NCBI GenBank assembly: GCA_036504335.1
Contig: DASXVJ010000035.1
Location: forward strand, 124,001-188,000
DNA: 64,000 bases
DNA from: Fen-183 sp036504335
GTDB taxonomy: Bacteria > Acidobacteriota > Thermoanaerobaculia > UBA5066
Direction: 5' to 3'
The position numbers and the translations under genes are program-made. Under the pieces are notes generated by a model. The model was not told the origin of the DNA. It saw only the letters and a list, made by a program, of their open reading frames with translations, and ran no database searches. Position 1 is the stretch's first letter. Each line of letters starts with the position of its first letter. Shown here in pieces: positions 35,098 through 41,912 of this stretch.

Positions 35098-35118
35098 AAG
35101 CGAGCGCACGCTTATTAT
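35090..35118 (+). promoter_or_regulatory. Promoter with TetR-type operator, site 3
   Basis: TTTACC (35090-35095), 17 bp and TATTAT (35113-35118) enclose ATAAGCG-N6-CGCTTAT (35096-35115), whose central six bases equal those of site 1. Transcription should start near 35126, the second in-frame ATG of the rhodanese gene. On the minus strand CATAAT (35119-35114) may serve as -10 for the methyltransferase. Confidence 0.75.
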
Positions 35119-35125
35119 GACATCG

Positions 35126-35998
35126 ATGGGAAACGAAGCCGAGGCCCGGCTGGCCGCTCGACCCGGCCCCCCGCCGATCATCTCGGCAGAGGCGCTCGGC
35201 CAAGCCTTCGCGTCCGAGTTGGATCTGATCCTCCTCGACGCCCGTGGGAGAGCCGGCTACGACGCCGGCCACCTGATCGGGGCCCGGCACGTGGATCCGC
35301 AGAGGCATCTGAGCTCCGCGTCGGCGCCGGGAGCGGATCCGATGACGGGAGGGCGCCACCCTCTTCCCGACGCCGGAGTCTGGCGCGTGACGCTCGGCAT
35401 GCTCGGCGTCTCCCCGGCGTCCCTCGTCGTCACCTGCGACGACCAGTCGGGTGCGAACGCGGCCGCCCGCGCGTGGTGGATGCTGCGCGGCGTCGGGCAT
35501 CGGCGCGTTTGCGTCCTCGACGGCGGAATTCCGGCGGCCCGGGATGCGGGTTTCCCGGTGACCGACGCGGTTCCCGCCTTCGAGTCCGGACCGCCGTACC
35601 CCGGCCGCGGGTGGAACGGAAGGACCGTCGACATCGACGCGGTCGACCGGCTCCGGGCGGACGCGAGGTGGACCGTCCTGGACGTGAGAAGCCGCGAACG
35701 CTTCGCGGGCGAGGCCGAGCCCATCGACCCGGTTGCGGGCCACATCCCGGGAGCGGTCAATCTTCCGTTCTCGGAGAATCTCCTCGACGGCCGATTCAAA
35801 AGCCCGGAAGGTCTCCGCGCGATCTACGAGAGGCTGCTCGGGGGGCGGCGCAGCGACCACCTGATCGTCCACTGCGGCTTCGGCGTCACGGCCTGCCACA
35901 CGCTCCTCGCCCTCGAACACGCGGGCCTTCCCGGCGCCGCCCTGTACGTCGGGAGCTGGAGCGAGTGGTGCCGGAGCCGAAGGGCGGGCACCTCGTGA
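35126..35998 (+). CDS. Rhodanese-type sulfurtransferase (thiosulfate/3-mercaptopyruvate)
   Basis: The 290-residue protein has two rhodanese domains. The first (DLILLDARGRAGYDAGHLIGARHV) is catalytically inactive, and the second carries the active Cys in HCGFGVTACHTLLALEHAG. It transfers sulfane sulfur to an acceptor such as cyanide or a thiol. The start at 35126 fits the predicted leaderless transcript; an ATG at 35117 is in frame but lies inside the -10 region. It belongs to the TetR-type regulon by its operator. Confidence 0.85.
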   Translation: MGNEAEARLAARPGPPPIISAEALGQAFASELDLILLDARGRAGYDAGHLIGARHVDPQRHLSSASAPGADPMTGGRHPLPDAGVWRVTLGMLGVSPASLVVTCDDQSGANAAARAWWMLRGVGHRRVCVLDGGIPAARDAGFPVTDAVPAFESGPPYPGRGWNGRTVDIDAVDRLRADARWTVLDVRSRERFAGEAEPIDPVAGHIPGAVNLPFSENLLDGRFKSPEGLRAIYERLLGGRRSDHLIVHCGFGVTACHTLLALEHAGLPGAALYVGSWSEWCRSRRAGTS

Positions 35999-36070
35999 GA
36001 GCACGGCGAAGCGAAGGTCAAAATGGCCTCAAGGGCGGCGCATTCGACGTCCGGGACCTACATTGGCCGG

Positions 36071-36679
36071 GTGAAACGCCTTCTGCCAGCCTTCTTCCTC
36101 GTGATCGCCCTGCCCGCCGCGGCCCAGCAGAAGATCCCGGCCGCCGAGCAGCACCTGACGGCGCCGTCCGCGCCCGGCCAGGCCAACAAGGAAATCGTCG
36201 CCCAGCCGGGCGCGACGCTGAGTCAGGCGAGTTGTGGTCGGGTCCTGCAGGGAGAGCCGGTCCAGCGCCCGGCGGTCAGATCGGCGGCGGCCGCCCGGGC
36301 CGGTTCGTGGGCGCCTCCTGCCGGAGGATCCGGCGAGGGTTTCCATGTTCCGCCTCCCTCTCCCGCCGACTCCGAGCCCACGGGGCCCCCCCTCGTCGAA
36401 TCCGCGTACCTCACTCTGCGCGGCACGCTCGCGTCGTTCGACAAGGGACTCGTGACGATCGTGGACCGCAACGGACGCTCCCGGACGGTGCCGCTCGCGC
36501 GCGGCGCGCGCGTGGACGGCGGGCTGAAGGCCGGCGACCTCGTGACCCTGCGCGTCCCGCTGGAAGACGACCCGGCGAACAAGGCCGCGAGCCGCGTCGA
36601 GAGGCAGAAGGCCGCCGCGCCGCCCGCGATGTCGTCGACGTCGTCGAAGTTCGCGCAAGCGCAAACCAGCGCGCGTTGA
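36071..36679 (+). CDS. Exported protein of unknown function
   Basis: The 202-residue product from GTG has a signal peptide (LLPAFFLVIALPAAAQQ), a low-complexity Ala/Pro middle, and a small beta domain (LRGTLASFDKGLVTIVDRNG ... GDLVTLRVPLEDD) that resembles OB-like periplasmic domains. A similar domain occurs in the protein at 48548-49000. The end SSKFAQAQTSAR resembles the short frame at 30339-30398. The start is uncertain; an in-frame ATG at 36023 lacks a signal-peptide-like context. Confidence 0.6.
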   Translation: MKRLLPAFFLVIALPAAAQQKIPAAEQHLTAPSAPGQANKEIVAQPGATLSQASCGRVLQGEPVQRPAVRSAAAARAGSWAPPAGGSGEGFHVPPPSPADSEPTGPPLVESAYLTLRGTLASFDKGLVTIVDRNGRSRTVPLARGARVDGGLKAGDLVTLRVPLEDDPANKAASRVERQKAAAPPAMSSTSSKFAQAQTSAR

Positions 36680-36692
36680 GGCCGGGAAAGAC

Positions 36693-36768
<76 letters not shown>

Positions 36769-36788
36769 TCTCTTCCGAAGGGACGGGG

Positions 36789-36817
36789 AGTGTAGGCGGA
36801 GGGGTTCCGGGCGTCAA
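36789..36817 (-). promoter_or_regulatory. Promoter of tRNA-Thr
   Basis: On the minus strand TTGACG (36817-36812), a 17-bp spacer and TACACT (36794-36789) lie 21 nt before the tRNA 5' end, as expected for a sigma-70-type promoter. Confidence 0.6.
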
Positions 36818-36844
36818 GAACGCGGCTTTTCGCCGTGTCTCTCC

Positions 36845-37999
36845 TCAGCGCGGCTCGAGCCCGATCTCGAAGTCCGCGGACGGCGCCGCCGCGTCGCGGG
36901 CCGCGGCCTTGGCCTGGGCCTCCGCGGGATGCGCGATCGGCTCGAAGACCATGCCGCGAACGAAGGCGTCGAGCCGCGGGTCAGCGGCGCCCGCGCCCAC
37001 CCGCGAGAGGGCCGTCACGTGGCCCGAGGCGTCGAGCGTGACGCGGTACACGGCGGCCCCGCGCGCGGGCGGCGGGTTGTCGGGCGCGCGGCGGAGAGAC
37101 CAGCGGCGCACGGCGTCGCCGCGCACGGAGACGGTCCAGCCGCGCGGGGCGCGGCTCTCCCCGTCCCGGACGGACGCGCCCTCGGCCTGAACGAGCGCAG
37201 GGGCGGCGGCCGGCGCAGCCGGAGCGGGGGCGGACGCCGCGAGCGTTCCCGAGTTCGTCACCTTCGCAGGCGCCTGCTGGCGGACGGCGTCGAGCGCGCC
37301 GGCCTCGTCGCGGTCGGCGCGCTGCTTCGGCGCGACCTGGGCGAGAACCGGGGCGTCGGCCGCGATCGCGACCTCGTTCTGCCGCGCGCCCTCGAGCTTC
37401 GCCATGCCCTTCTTGTCGCCCGCCACGGCGCTTACCGGCGCTTCGCTCGCGTCCGCTTTCCGGCGCGCGTCGGCCTCCGGCGCGAACGCCTTTTCCTTCG
37501 CGAGGTCCTTCGCGGCTTCATTCGCTCGCTCTCGCGGGGGTTTCGCTTCGGCGACGAGAGCCTGGGGAGCCGGAGAGGCGGGCGTGGCCGCGTCGTAGAG
37601 GTAGACGTCCACCGGGCCCTCCGCGAGGCGCTTCGGCGCCGGGCGGAGGATTGCAATCGACGCGCCGACGATGCCGAGGATGACGAGCGCGGCCTTCGCG
37701 AAACCGGGCGCCGGGAAGAACCCGATGCGTCCGCCGATCGATCCGGGGCGCCCGCGTTCGGCGACGTTCCCGCTCACGCGGGTCGCGAGGGCGAAGGGCG
37801 TCGCGGGCTCCGGCAGGGCCTTCACGTCCGCGACGAGCGCGGCGAGCCCGGCCTTGCGGCGGGCGGCGGCGGGGTCGAGGGCAACGAGACGTTCGAGCTG
37901 CTGCTCCTCCTCCGGCGAGAGGTCGCCGTCGAGGGAGCGCGAGATGAGGAGGTCGAGCTCCTCCTCGGAAAGACGCGGGACGTCGGGACGGGCGCTCAC
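36845..37999 (-). CDS. Anti-sigma factor with TonB-like C-terminus
   Basis: The 384-residue protein starts with GTG overlapping the sigma-factor stop (GTGA). The N-terminal region (LSEEELDLLISRSLDGDLSPEEEQQLERLV) resembles zinc-free anti-sigma domains. One transmembrane helix follows (FAKAALVILGIVGASIAIL), then a long Ala/Lys/Pro periplasmic stretch. A C-terminal domain (AAVYRVTLDASGHVTALSRV, later RLDAFVRGMVFEP) looks like TonB family C-termini. It probably holds the ECF sigma at the membrane and senses an envelope signal. Confidence 0.7.
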   Translation of the reverse strand: MSARPDVPRLSEEELDLLISRSLDGDLSPEEEQQLERLVALDPAAARRKAGLAALVADVKALPEPATPFALATRVSGNVAERGRPGSIGGRIGFFPAPGFAKAALVILGIVGASIAILRPAPKRLAEGPVDVYLYDAATPASPAPQALVAEAKPPRERANEAAKDLAKEKAFAPEADARRKADASEAPVSAVAGDKKGMAKLEGARQNEVAIAADAPVLAQVAPKQRADRDEAGALDAVRQQAPAKVTNSGTLAASAPAPAAPAAAPALVQAEGASVRDGESRAPRGWTVSVRGDAVRRWSLRRAPDNPPPARGAAVYRVTLDASGHVTALSRVGAGAADPRLDAFVRGMVFEPIAHPAEAQAKAAARDAAAPSADFEIGLEPR

Positions 38000-38652
38000 G
38001 AGAGTTTCTCCTTCAGCAGGGCGCGCCCGCGCGCGAGGCGGCTCCGCACGGTTCCGACCGGAACGCCGAGCACCTCGGCGACTTCCTCGTACGAGAGACC
38101 TTCGAGGTCGCGCAGGACGACCGCCGCGCGGAACTCGTCGGGCAGGGCGGCGACGGCCGCGCGCAGGCGGCGGCGTCGGTCGGTGAGGAGCGCGTTCTCC
38201 TCGGGGGACAGCGCGGGGTCGGCGGCGTCGTCGAGGGACGCGAAAACGTCGCCCTCGCGCGTCTTCCCGGGCGTGAACACCGCGCGGAGGCGCGCGAGCC
38301 GCCCGTGCCGGGCGCGCGCCCGGTTGAGGGCGATCGCGTAGAGCCACGTCTTGAGGCTGGCCTCGCCGCGGAAGCGCTCGAGCCCGTGGTACGCGCGGAG
38401 GAACGTCTCCTGGACGACGTCCTCGGCTTCCGAGGGTCCGACGAGGCGGGCCGCGAGCGAGAAGACCATGCCCGAGTAGTGGCGAACGATCTGCTCGAAC
38501 CCGAGAACGTCCCCCGAGAGGAAGCGGCTGAGGGCCCGCTCGTCGCCGGGCCAGTCCCGGTCGCTGGCGTGGATCGAGGCGCTCACGGGCGCGATTCTCG
38601 CACCCGCGTCGTTCGCCCGGGAGGCTTCGAAGGCGAGGATTCGCGCCGGCAC
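37996..38652 (-). CDS. ECF-type RNA polymerase sigma factor
   Basis: The 218-residue protein has sigma region 2 (FEQIVRHYSGMVFSLAARLVG ... EDVVQETFLRAYHGLERFRG) and region 4 (LPDEFRAAVVLRDLEGLSYEEVAEVLGVPVGTVRSRLARGR). GTG is the start, with GGAG 8 nt upstream. It forms an operon with its anti-sigma factor and would be released on an envelope signal. The target promoter is unknown. Confidence 0.9.
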   Translation of the reverse strand: MPARILAFEASRANDAGARIAPVSASIHASDRDWPGDERALSRFLSGDVLGFEQIVRHYSGMVFSLAARLVGPSEAEDVVQETFLRAYHGLERFRGEASLKTWLYAIALNRARARHGRLARLRAVFTPGKTREGDVFASLDDAADPALSPEENALLTDRRRRLRAAVAALPDEFRAAVVLRDLEGLSYEEVAEVLGVPVGTVRSRLARGRALLKEKLS

Positions 38653-38719
38653 GTCATGGTCTCCAGCGGGTTGGACCCCCGCGGGAGCGGAAAGTTCCCG
38701 GCCAGCCGTTCCCTCTCTG

Positions 38720-40744
38720 CTACTCCTTTCCTTCCGCCTCCAGCGCCGCCTCGGCCGCCCGGAACATGGGTTTGGCCGAGAGGGGCTCCCCCGTCGCGTT
38801 CTTCATCCAGAGATCGGGGGTTACGGAGCCGAACGTCGCGACGCGCTCGAACTCCTCGCCGAGGGGCCGGCCGGACTTCTCGAAGCGCTCCTCGACCTGG
38901 TTTGCGATGAGGTGGCCGAGGACGTAGTCGGGGAGGTAGAGGAAGTAACCGACCATGTGGGAGTAGACGCCGGGCAGCGTCGCGTCCTTCCCGCCGAGGA
39001 CCGGTGCGTACCAGCGGTTCCAGACGTCCCGCGAGATGGCGACCGTCGCGTCTTTCAGCGTCGCGGGAGTGGCGTCGGGATGGTCGTACATCCAGTGCCA
39101 GACCCGCATGTCGACGAGCGCGGGCCCGGCGATCTCCCACGTCTGCCAGAGCTCGTTCAGAGACCGGAGCCGCTTCGCTTCGGCCCCGGGAGCCGGCAGG
39201 CCGAGGAGCTGAAGGTCCCGGGCCTGGAAGACGAACGCGAGCGCCTCGGTGAACGCGTTGTTCGGCACGCCCGCGAGGAGCCAGTGGTCGACCTCGTAGA
39301 GCGAGAAGAGCTGCTCGACGTTGTGGCCCATCTCGTGGACGGCGATGTTGTAGCCCTTGTAGTCCATGCCGCCCGGTTCGACGCGCGTGCGCAGGTGCGG
39401 AAAGTCGCCTTTTCTCTGCGCGCCGAGGGCGTGGCCCGAGCCGCGCGACGGGTCGACGACGATCCGGTCCGCCAGCCAGCGGGCCTTGTCCTTCGTAAAG
39501 CCGAGACCCTCGAAGAGGCGCGGCAGGTCGGCCTTGTAGGCCTCGGCCGTCGGGTACTTCGCCTTCGTGAGCGCGTCGAGCTCGCCTTCGGGGTGCTCGG
39601 CGCGCGGGCGGAAGCCGTCGTACCAGACGTCGAACGGCTCGAGCCTGCGGCCGAGGCGCTTCTCGATCACGGACGCGATGCGCGGGATCAGCGGAGAGGA
39701 CAGGATCTCGGTGAACAGCGCCTCGACGCGCGCCTCGGGAATCTCGCGGTCCACGTCGAACCGGCGGCGGATGAGCGTGGGCTCGGTCGGGGAATACGGG
39801 TCCGCGGCGCGCGCCGCCCGGAAGCACGCGAGGAGCCTTGCGTAGCGCGTGTCCGGCTCGCGGTCCGCGCCCGCGCTCCTGTGCCGTCCGCCGGCCTCCA
39901 CCTCCGCCGGCGGCGCCGCCGTGACCGCGTTCGTGAACGGGTCCCAGTCGACCGAGGGATTGTCGACGACCGCCGCGGGGATCGACTGCGTCACGATGCG
40001 GTCCATGACCTTCGCGACGAGGCGCTGCTTCGGCAGGCCGTCCTTCGACGCGTAGTTCGCCTTGATCTCGTCACGGAGGTTCCAGTGCGAGAGGAGCTTC
40101 AGGCCCTTCGGCCAGAGCCTCGTCCCCTTCGCGTCCACGACGTGGTGCATCCAGACGTTGTACTCGGCGATGTAGAGCTCGGCGTCCGCCGCGGCCTGCG
40201 CGAGCCCCTGTGCGACGTCCGCCGGGACGCGCGTCTCGAAGCGGCGCGCGAGGCGCGCCTCGGCCCACTGCCGCCGCGTCCACGCTCCGCCCTTCTCGAT
40301 CCGCTCCTCGAGGGTCGAGAGCGGGAAGTTCAGCAGCGCGACGAACGCGATCTTCTGCGCGAAGAGGTCCTCGCCGACGTGGGAAGAGGGCTCCCACGCG
40401 CCGAAGAGCCGGTCGACGGGGAGGATCGGCCCCGTCTCGATGACGGTCCGCCGCGAGAGGTCGCGGCCGATCTCGTGCATGTGCCCGTCCAGCGACTCGA
40501 GGTTCTCCTCGAAGCGCACGAGGAGGCCGTCCAGGACCTTCGGGTCGGACGCGAAGTTCTCCTTCGCGAACGCCACGAAGGCCGCGCCGTCGCCGTCGGA
40601 GGCGCGCCAGAGGGACGCGGCCTGGCCGACGCCGCGTTCGATGCGCGGGCGCTGGGCCTCGCCGTGGGCCGCGAGGAGCGCGGTCCTGGCCTCGGAAACG
40701 GAAGTTGCGGAGAGGGCCATCGCGAAAAGCGTCGTGGCGATCAT
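38720..40744 (-). CDS. Zinc metallopeptidase (gluzincin, M3-like), exported
   Basis: The 674-residue protein has a short hydrophobic start (MIATTLFAMALSATSV) and a helical body with zinc motif VHEMGHNVEQLFS (HExxH) near residue 464. The third Glu ligand is probably in NNAFTEALAFVFQAR. The layout resembles oligopeptidases of the M3/M32 type. It probably works in the periplasm, but the signal peptide is weak. Gene order and the 9-nt gap to the SRPBCC gene suggest co-transcription. Confidence 0.8.
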   Translation of the reverse strand: MIATTLFAMALSATSVSEARTALLAAHGEAQRPRIERGVGQAASLWRASDGDGAAFVAFAKENFASDPKVLDGLLVRFEENLESLDGHMHEIGRDLSRRTVIETGPILPVDRLFGAWEPSSHVGEDLFAQKIAFVALLNFPLSTLEERIEKGGAWTRRQWAEARLARRFETRVPADVAQGLAQAAADAELYIAEYNVWMHHVVDAKGTRLWPKGLKLLSHWNLRDEIKANYASKDGLPKQRLVAKVMDRIVTQSIPAAVVDNPSVDWDPFTNAVTAAPPAEVEAGGRHRSAGADREPDTRYARLLACFRAARAADPYSPTEPTLIRRRFDVDREIPEARVEALFTEILSSPLIPRIASVIEKRLGRRLEPFDVWYDGFRPRAEHPEGELDALTKAKYPTAEAYKADLPRLFEGLGFTKDKARWLADRIVVDPSRGSGHALGAQRKGDFPHLRTRVEPGGMDYKGYNIAVHEMGHNVEQLFSLYEVDHWLLAGVPNNAFTEALAFVFQARDLQLLGLPAPGAEAKRLRSLNELWQTWEIAGPALVDMRVWHWMYDHPDATPATLKDATVAISRDVWNRWYAPVLGGKDATLPGVYSHMVGYFLYLPDYVLGHLIANQVEERFEKSGRPLGEEFERVATFGSVTPDLWMKNATGEPLSAKPMFRAAEAALEAEGKE

Positions 40745-40753
40745 CCGCCGATC

Positions 40754-41194
40754 CTATCGGAGGAGCGCCTCCCGCGTGACCGCGTGGCGATGCGCGAACA
40801 TGCGCTCGATGTCCGGGCGCACGAGGAGGACGTCGAAGAGGCGGCCGCCGAAATGCGCGAGCGGGACCTCGTACGTCACGCGATCGACGAGGCGGCCGTC
40901 CGTGAAGAGGTGCTCGTGCCGCCAGGACGCGAACGGCCCCTTCTCCTGAACGTCGACAAAGCGGGCCGGAGGCGCCCATTCGTCGATGAGGGAGACCCAC
41001 GTCAGCCCGACTCCGAACTGCTTCACCCGGATCACGACGCGGGCCCCCGCGCCCATCACCGCGGGCCGATCCACGACGCGGATCTCCTTGCCGGGAGGCG
41101 TGAGGCTCTCGAGGACGCGCGGGTCGCCGTGGAAATCCCAGATTGCGCGCTGCGTCACGCCGGGCAAGTCGAGGGCGAATTCGAGGGCCGGCAT
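40754..41194 (-). CDS. SRPBCC-family protein
   Basis: The 146-residue protein (from the ATG at 41194) has the pattern FALDLPGVTQRAIWDFHGDPRVLESLTPPG ... FVDVQEKGPFASWRHEHLFTDG ... YEVPLAHFGGRLFDVL, typical of the cyclase/dehydrase-like SRPBCC group found beside epimerases. The ligand is unknown. It is divergent from the RRM gene; an upstream in-frame extension is low-complexity and rejected. Confidence 0.75.
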   Translation of the reverse strand: MPALEFALDLPGVTQRAIWDFHGDPRVLESLTPPGKEIRVVDRPAVMGAGARVVIRVKQFGVGLTWVSLIDEWAPPARFVDVQEKGPFASWRHEHLFTDGRLVDRVTYEVPLAHFGGRLFDVLLVRPDIERMFAHRHAVTREALLR

Positions 41195-41346
41195 TTGACT
41201 TTCGCTTTTTCCGATGCTGTCATATTCCGAGTCGAGAAGGATCGCCCCGCCGCCGTTCACCTCCCCACCATCTTCAGGCCCCGCTGGCCGCGCACGCGGT
41301 CCGCACAACCGTATCTGAATAGAAAGTAAGAATAGGACTCGTTCTC

Positions 41347-41664
41347 ATGAAGCTCTACGTTGGAAACCTCCCCTACTCCGTCAACGACAACGTCCTCCGC
41401 TCCACGTTCGAGGCTTACGGCGCCGTCGAGTCGGCGCGCGTCATCTCCGACCGCGAGACCGGCCAGTCGAAAGGCTTCGGCTTCGTCGAGATGGCCGACG
41501 GAGACGCCCAGAAGGCCATGAGCGCCCTGAACGGCCAGGAGCTCGACGGCCGCGCCCTGCGCGTCAACGAGGCCCGCCCGCAGGAGCCGCGCACCGGCGG
41601 CGGCGGCGGGGGCCGTGGTTACGGCGGCGGCGGCGGCGGCGGCTACGGCCGCGAGCGCTACTGA
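41347..41664 (+). CDS. RRM-domain RNA-binding protein
   Basis: The 105-residue protein has one RNA recognition motif with RNP2 KLYVGNLPYS and RNP1 SKGFGFVEM, and a Gly-rich Arg/Tyr tail (GGGGGGRGYGGGGGGGYGRE). Such small glycine-rich proteins bind single-stranded RNA and are often cold-induced RNA chaperones. The 152-bp divergent region upstream includes AT-rich stretches (GAATAGAAAGTAAGAATAGG) suited to a promoter. Confidence 0.92.
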   Translation: MKLYVGNLPYSVNDNVLRSTFEAYGAVESARVISDRETGQSKGFGFVEMADGDAQKAMSALNGQELDGRALRVNEARPQEPRTGGGGGGRGYGGGGGGGYGRERY

Positions 41665-41667
41665 CGC

Positions 41668-41696
41668 TTGACATCGAGCTCCGGCTTCTCTACCGT
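41668..41696 (+). promoter_or_regulatory. Promoter of the methionine operon leader
   Basis: TTGACA (41668-41673), a 17-bp spacer and TACCGT (41691-41696) lie directly after the RRM stop. Transcription should start near 41703, only about three bases before the leader-peptide ATG, so the leader reading frame is leaderless or nearly so. Confidence 0.65.
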
Positions 41697-41705
41697 CCTC
41701 CGACC

Positions 41706-41801
41706 ATGACGGTCCGCTCCGCCTCCGCTGCGTCCTGCATGTGCATGTGCATGTGCATTCCTTGCGCCTCGCGCGAGGTGGACGGAGGCTCGACGACCTA
41801 A
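41706..41801 (+). CDS. Cys/Met-rich attenuator leader peptide
   Basis: A 31-codon frame from ATG to TAA encodes CMCMCMC at codons 11-17 and another Cys at codon 20. It lies between a promoter and an intrinsic terminator, upstream of the genes for homocysteine/methionine synthesis. This is the arrangement of ribosome-mediated attenuators: scarcity of charged tRNA-Cys or tRNA-Met would stall the ribosome on these codons and favour readthrough. Leaderless polycysteine frames with this role are known in mycobacteria; alternation with Met in a methionine operon is unusual. No Shine-Dalgarno sequence precedes it. Confidence 0.8.
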   Translation: MTVRSASAASCMCMCMCIPCASREVDGGSTT

Positions 41802-41856
41802 GCGTCCTCGAACCAAGCGGCCCGAGCCAGACTCGGAATCCCAAACCGGCCCTCTC
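41775..41856 (+). promoter_or_regulatory. Candidate antiterminator
   Basis: GAGGTGGACGG (41775-41785), inside the leader frame, can pair with CCGGCCCTCTC (41846-41856), the 5' arm of the terminator, with nine of eleven positions paired. Without stalling, its GAGG can instead close a local hairpin with CCTC at 41767-41770. A ribosome held on the Cys/Met codons would cover that CCTC and free the antiterminator. Confidence 0.45.
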
Positions 41857-41879
41857 GCACGAGAGGGCCGGTTTTTTTT
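41843..41879 (+). terminator. Intrinsic terminator (attenuator)
   Basis: A 14-bp perfect stem (AAACCGGCCCTCTC with its complement, loop GCAC) ends in a run of eight T, 33 nt before the start of the sulfhydrylase gene. It is a strong Rho-independent terminator placed inside the leader rather than after a gene. Confidence 0.92.
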
Positions 41880-41912
41880 GTCTGCAGATCGAAAACGACG
41901 AAGGAGAAGCCC

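Noticed and set aside
41600..41655. GGC-rich run at the end of the RRM gene as a repeat element
   Set aside because: It encodes the Gly-rich tail typical of this protein family.
41736..41758. TGCATG repeats as a simple microsatellite
   Set aside because: The repeat is in frame inside a start-to-stop reading frame between promoter and terminator, so a coding role explains it better.
41697..41912. SAM or cobalamin riboswitch in the methionine leader
   Set aside because: The leader is short and shows none of the conserved riboswitch cores; only a coding frame, a terminator and a possible antiterminator are visible.
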